The notes beneath the pieces were generated by a model that was not told where the DNA came from, searched no databases, and saw nothing but the letters and a program-made list of their open reading frames with translations. From NCBI GenBank assembly GCA_027069385.1, contig JALXER010000014.1, positions 7,542-30,438 on the forward strand: DNA of 22,897 nucleotides, written 5' to 3'. This document shows, piece after piece, positions 22,889 to 22,897 of the stretch. This stretch comes from Paracoccaceae bacterium. Its GTDB lineage: Bacteria > Pseudomonadota > Alphaproteobacteria > Rhodobacterales > Rhodobacteraceae. Every line of letters starts with the position of its first letter. Position 1 is the first letter of the stretch. The position numbers were made by a program, and so were the translations under genes.

Positions 22889-22897
22889 CCTCGCCCG

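Overview
The window looks like chromosomal DNA of a marine-type alphaproteobacterium, most probably Rhodobacterales (Roseobacter group). The reasons are the GC-rich codon use, the gmk-yicC pair, an alphaproteobacterial PAS_5 protein, a class II DAHP synthase, and the 2-aminoethylphosphonate-type ABC transporter. I saw no rRNA or tRNA gene, transposase, phage gene or CRISPR array. The assignment to a clade is inference; no search was run.

Layout. 1-1074 (minus): the start of gmk and complete yicC. 1254-1895 (plus): a PAS_5 protein whose 3' end overlaps serB. 1883-4113 (minus): class II DAHP synthase followed by serB, one nucleotide overlapped. 4250-5224 (plus): a GlxA/AraC-type regulator. 5289-5981 (plus): a secreted DUF2807-type protein preceded by a perfect 12-bp dyad. 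5982-6174: a hairpin-rich spacer resembling an interspersed repeat. 6175-10310 (minus): a three-gene ABC transporter (binding protein, ATPase, fused double permease) of the 2-aminoethylphosphonate type. 10524-21519 (minus): a nine-gene cluster around a DmsAB-like molybdoenzyme. 21851-22888 (plus): mrp (apbC).

The nine-gene cluster is the notable part. In transcription order it encodes a 95-aa secreted protein of unknown family; a secreted 267-aa protein made almost wholly of Gly-Met-(Ser/Asp/Asn) triplets; a membrane-anchored cytochrome joining a class I cytochrome c domain to a five-CxxCH domain; a Tat-exported DmsA-like molybdenum subunit; a DmsB-like four-cluster ferredoxin subunit; a TorD-family chaperone; a polyferredoxin with a C-terminal double CxxC; a histidine kinase with a c-heme motif in its periplasmic sensor; and an NtrC-family response regulator whose AAA+ domain has lost its GAFTGA loop, Walker B acid pair and arginine fingers. 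No DmsC quinol-oxidising anchor is present, so the multihaem cytochrome is the likely electron partner. The region in front of the cluster carries three copies of a GACA-N3-TGTC palindrome.

Working hypothesis (inference): a periplasmic S-oxide or thioether redox system with its own c-haem two-component switch. The Met-rich protein could be a sacrificial methionine pool whose sulfoxides are turned over by the molybdoenzyme, in analogy to the hypochlorite-scavenging Met-rich peptide/YedY pair known from other proteobacteria. The competing readings are a plain DMSO or DMS redox enzyme plus a copper-binding or structural Met-rich protein.
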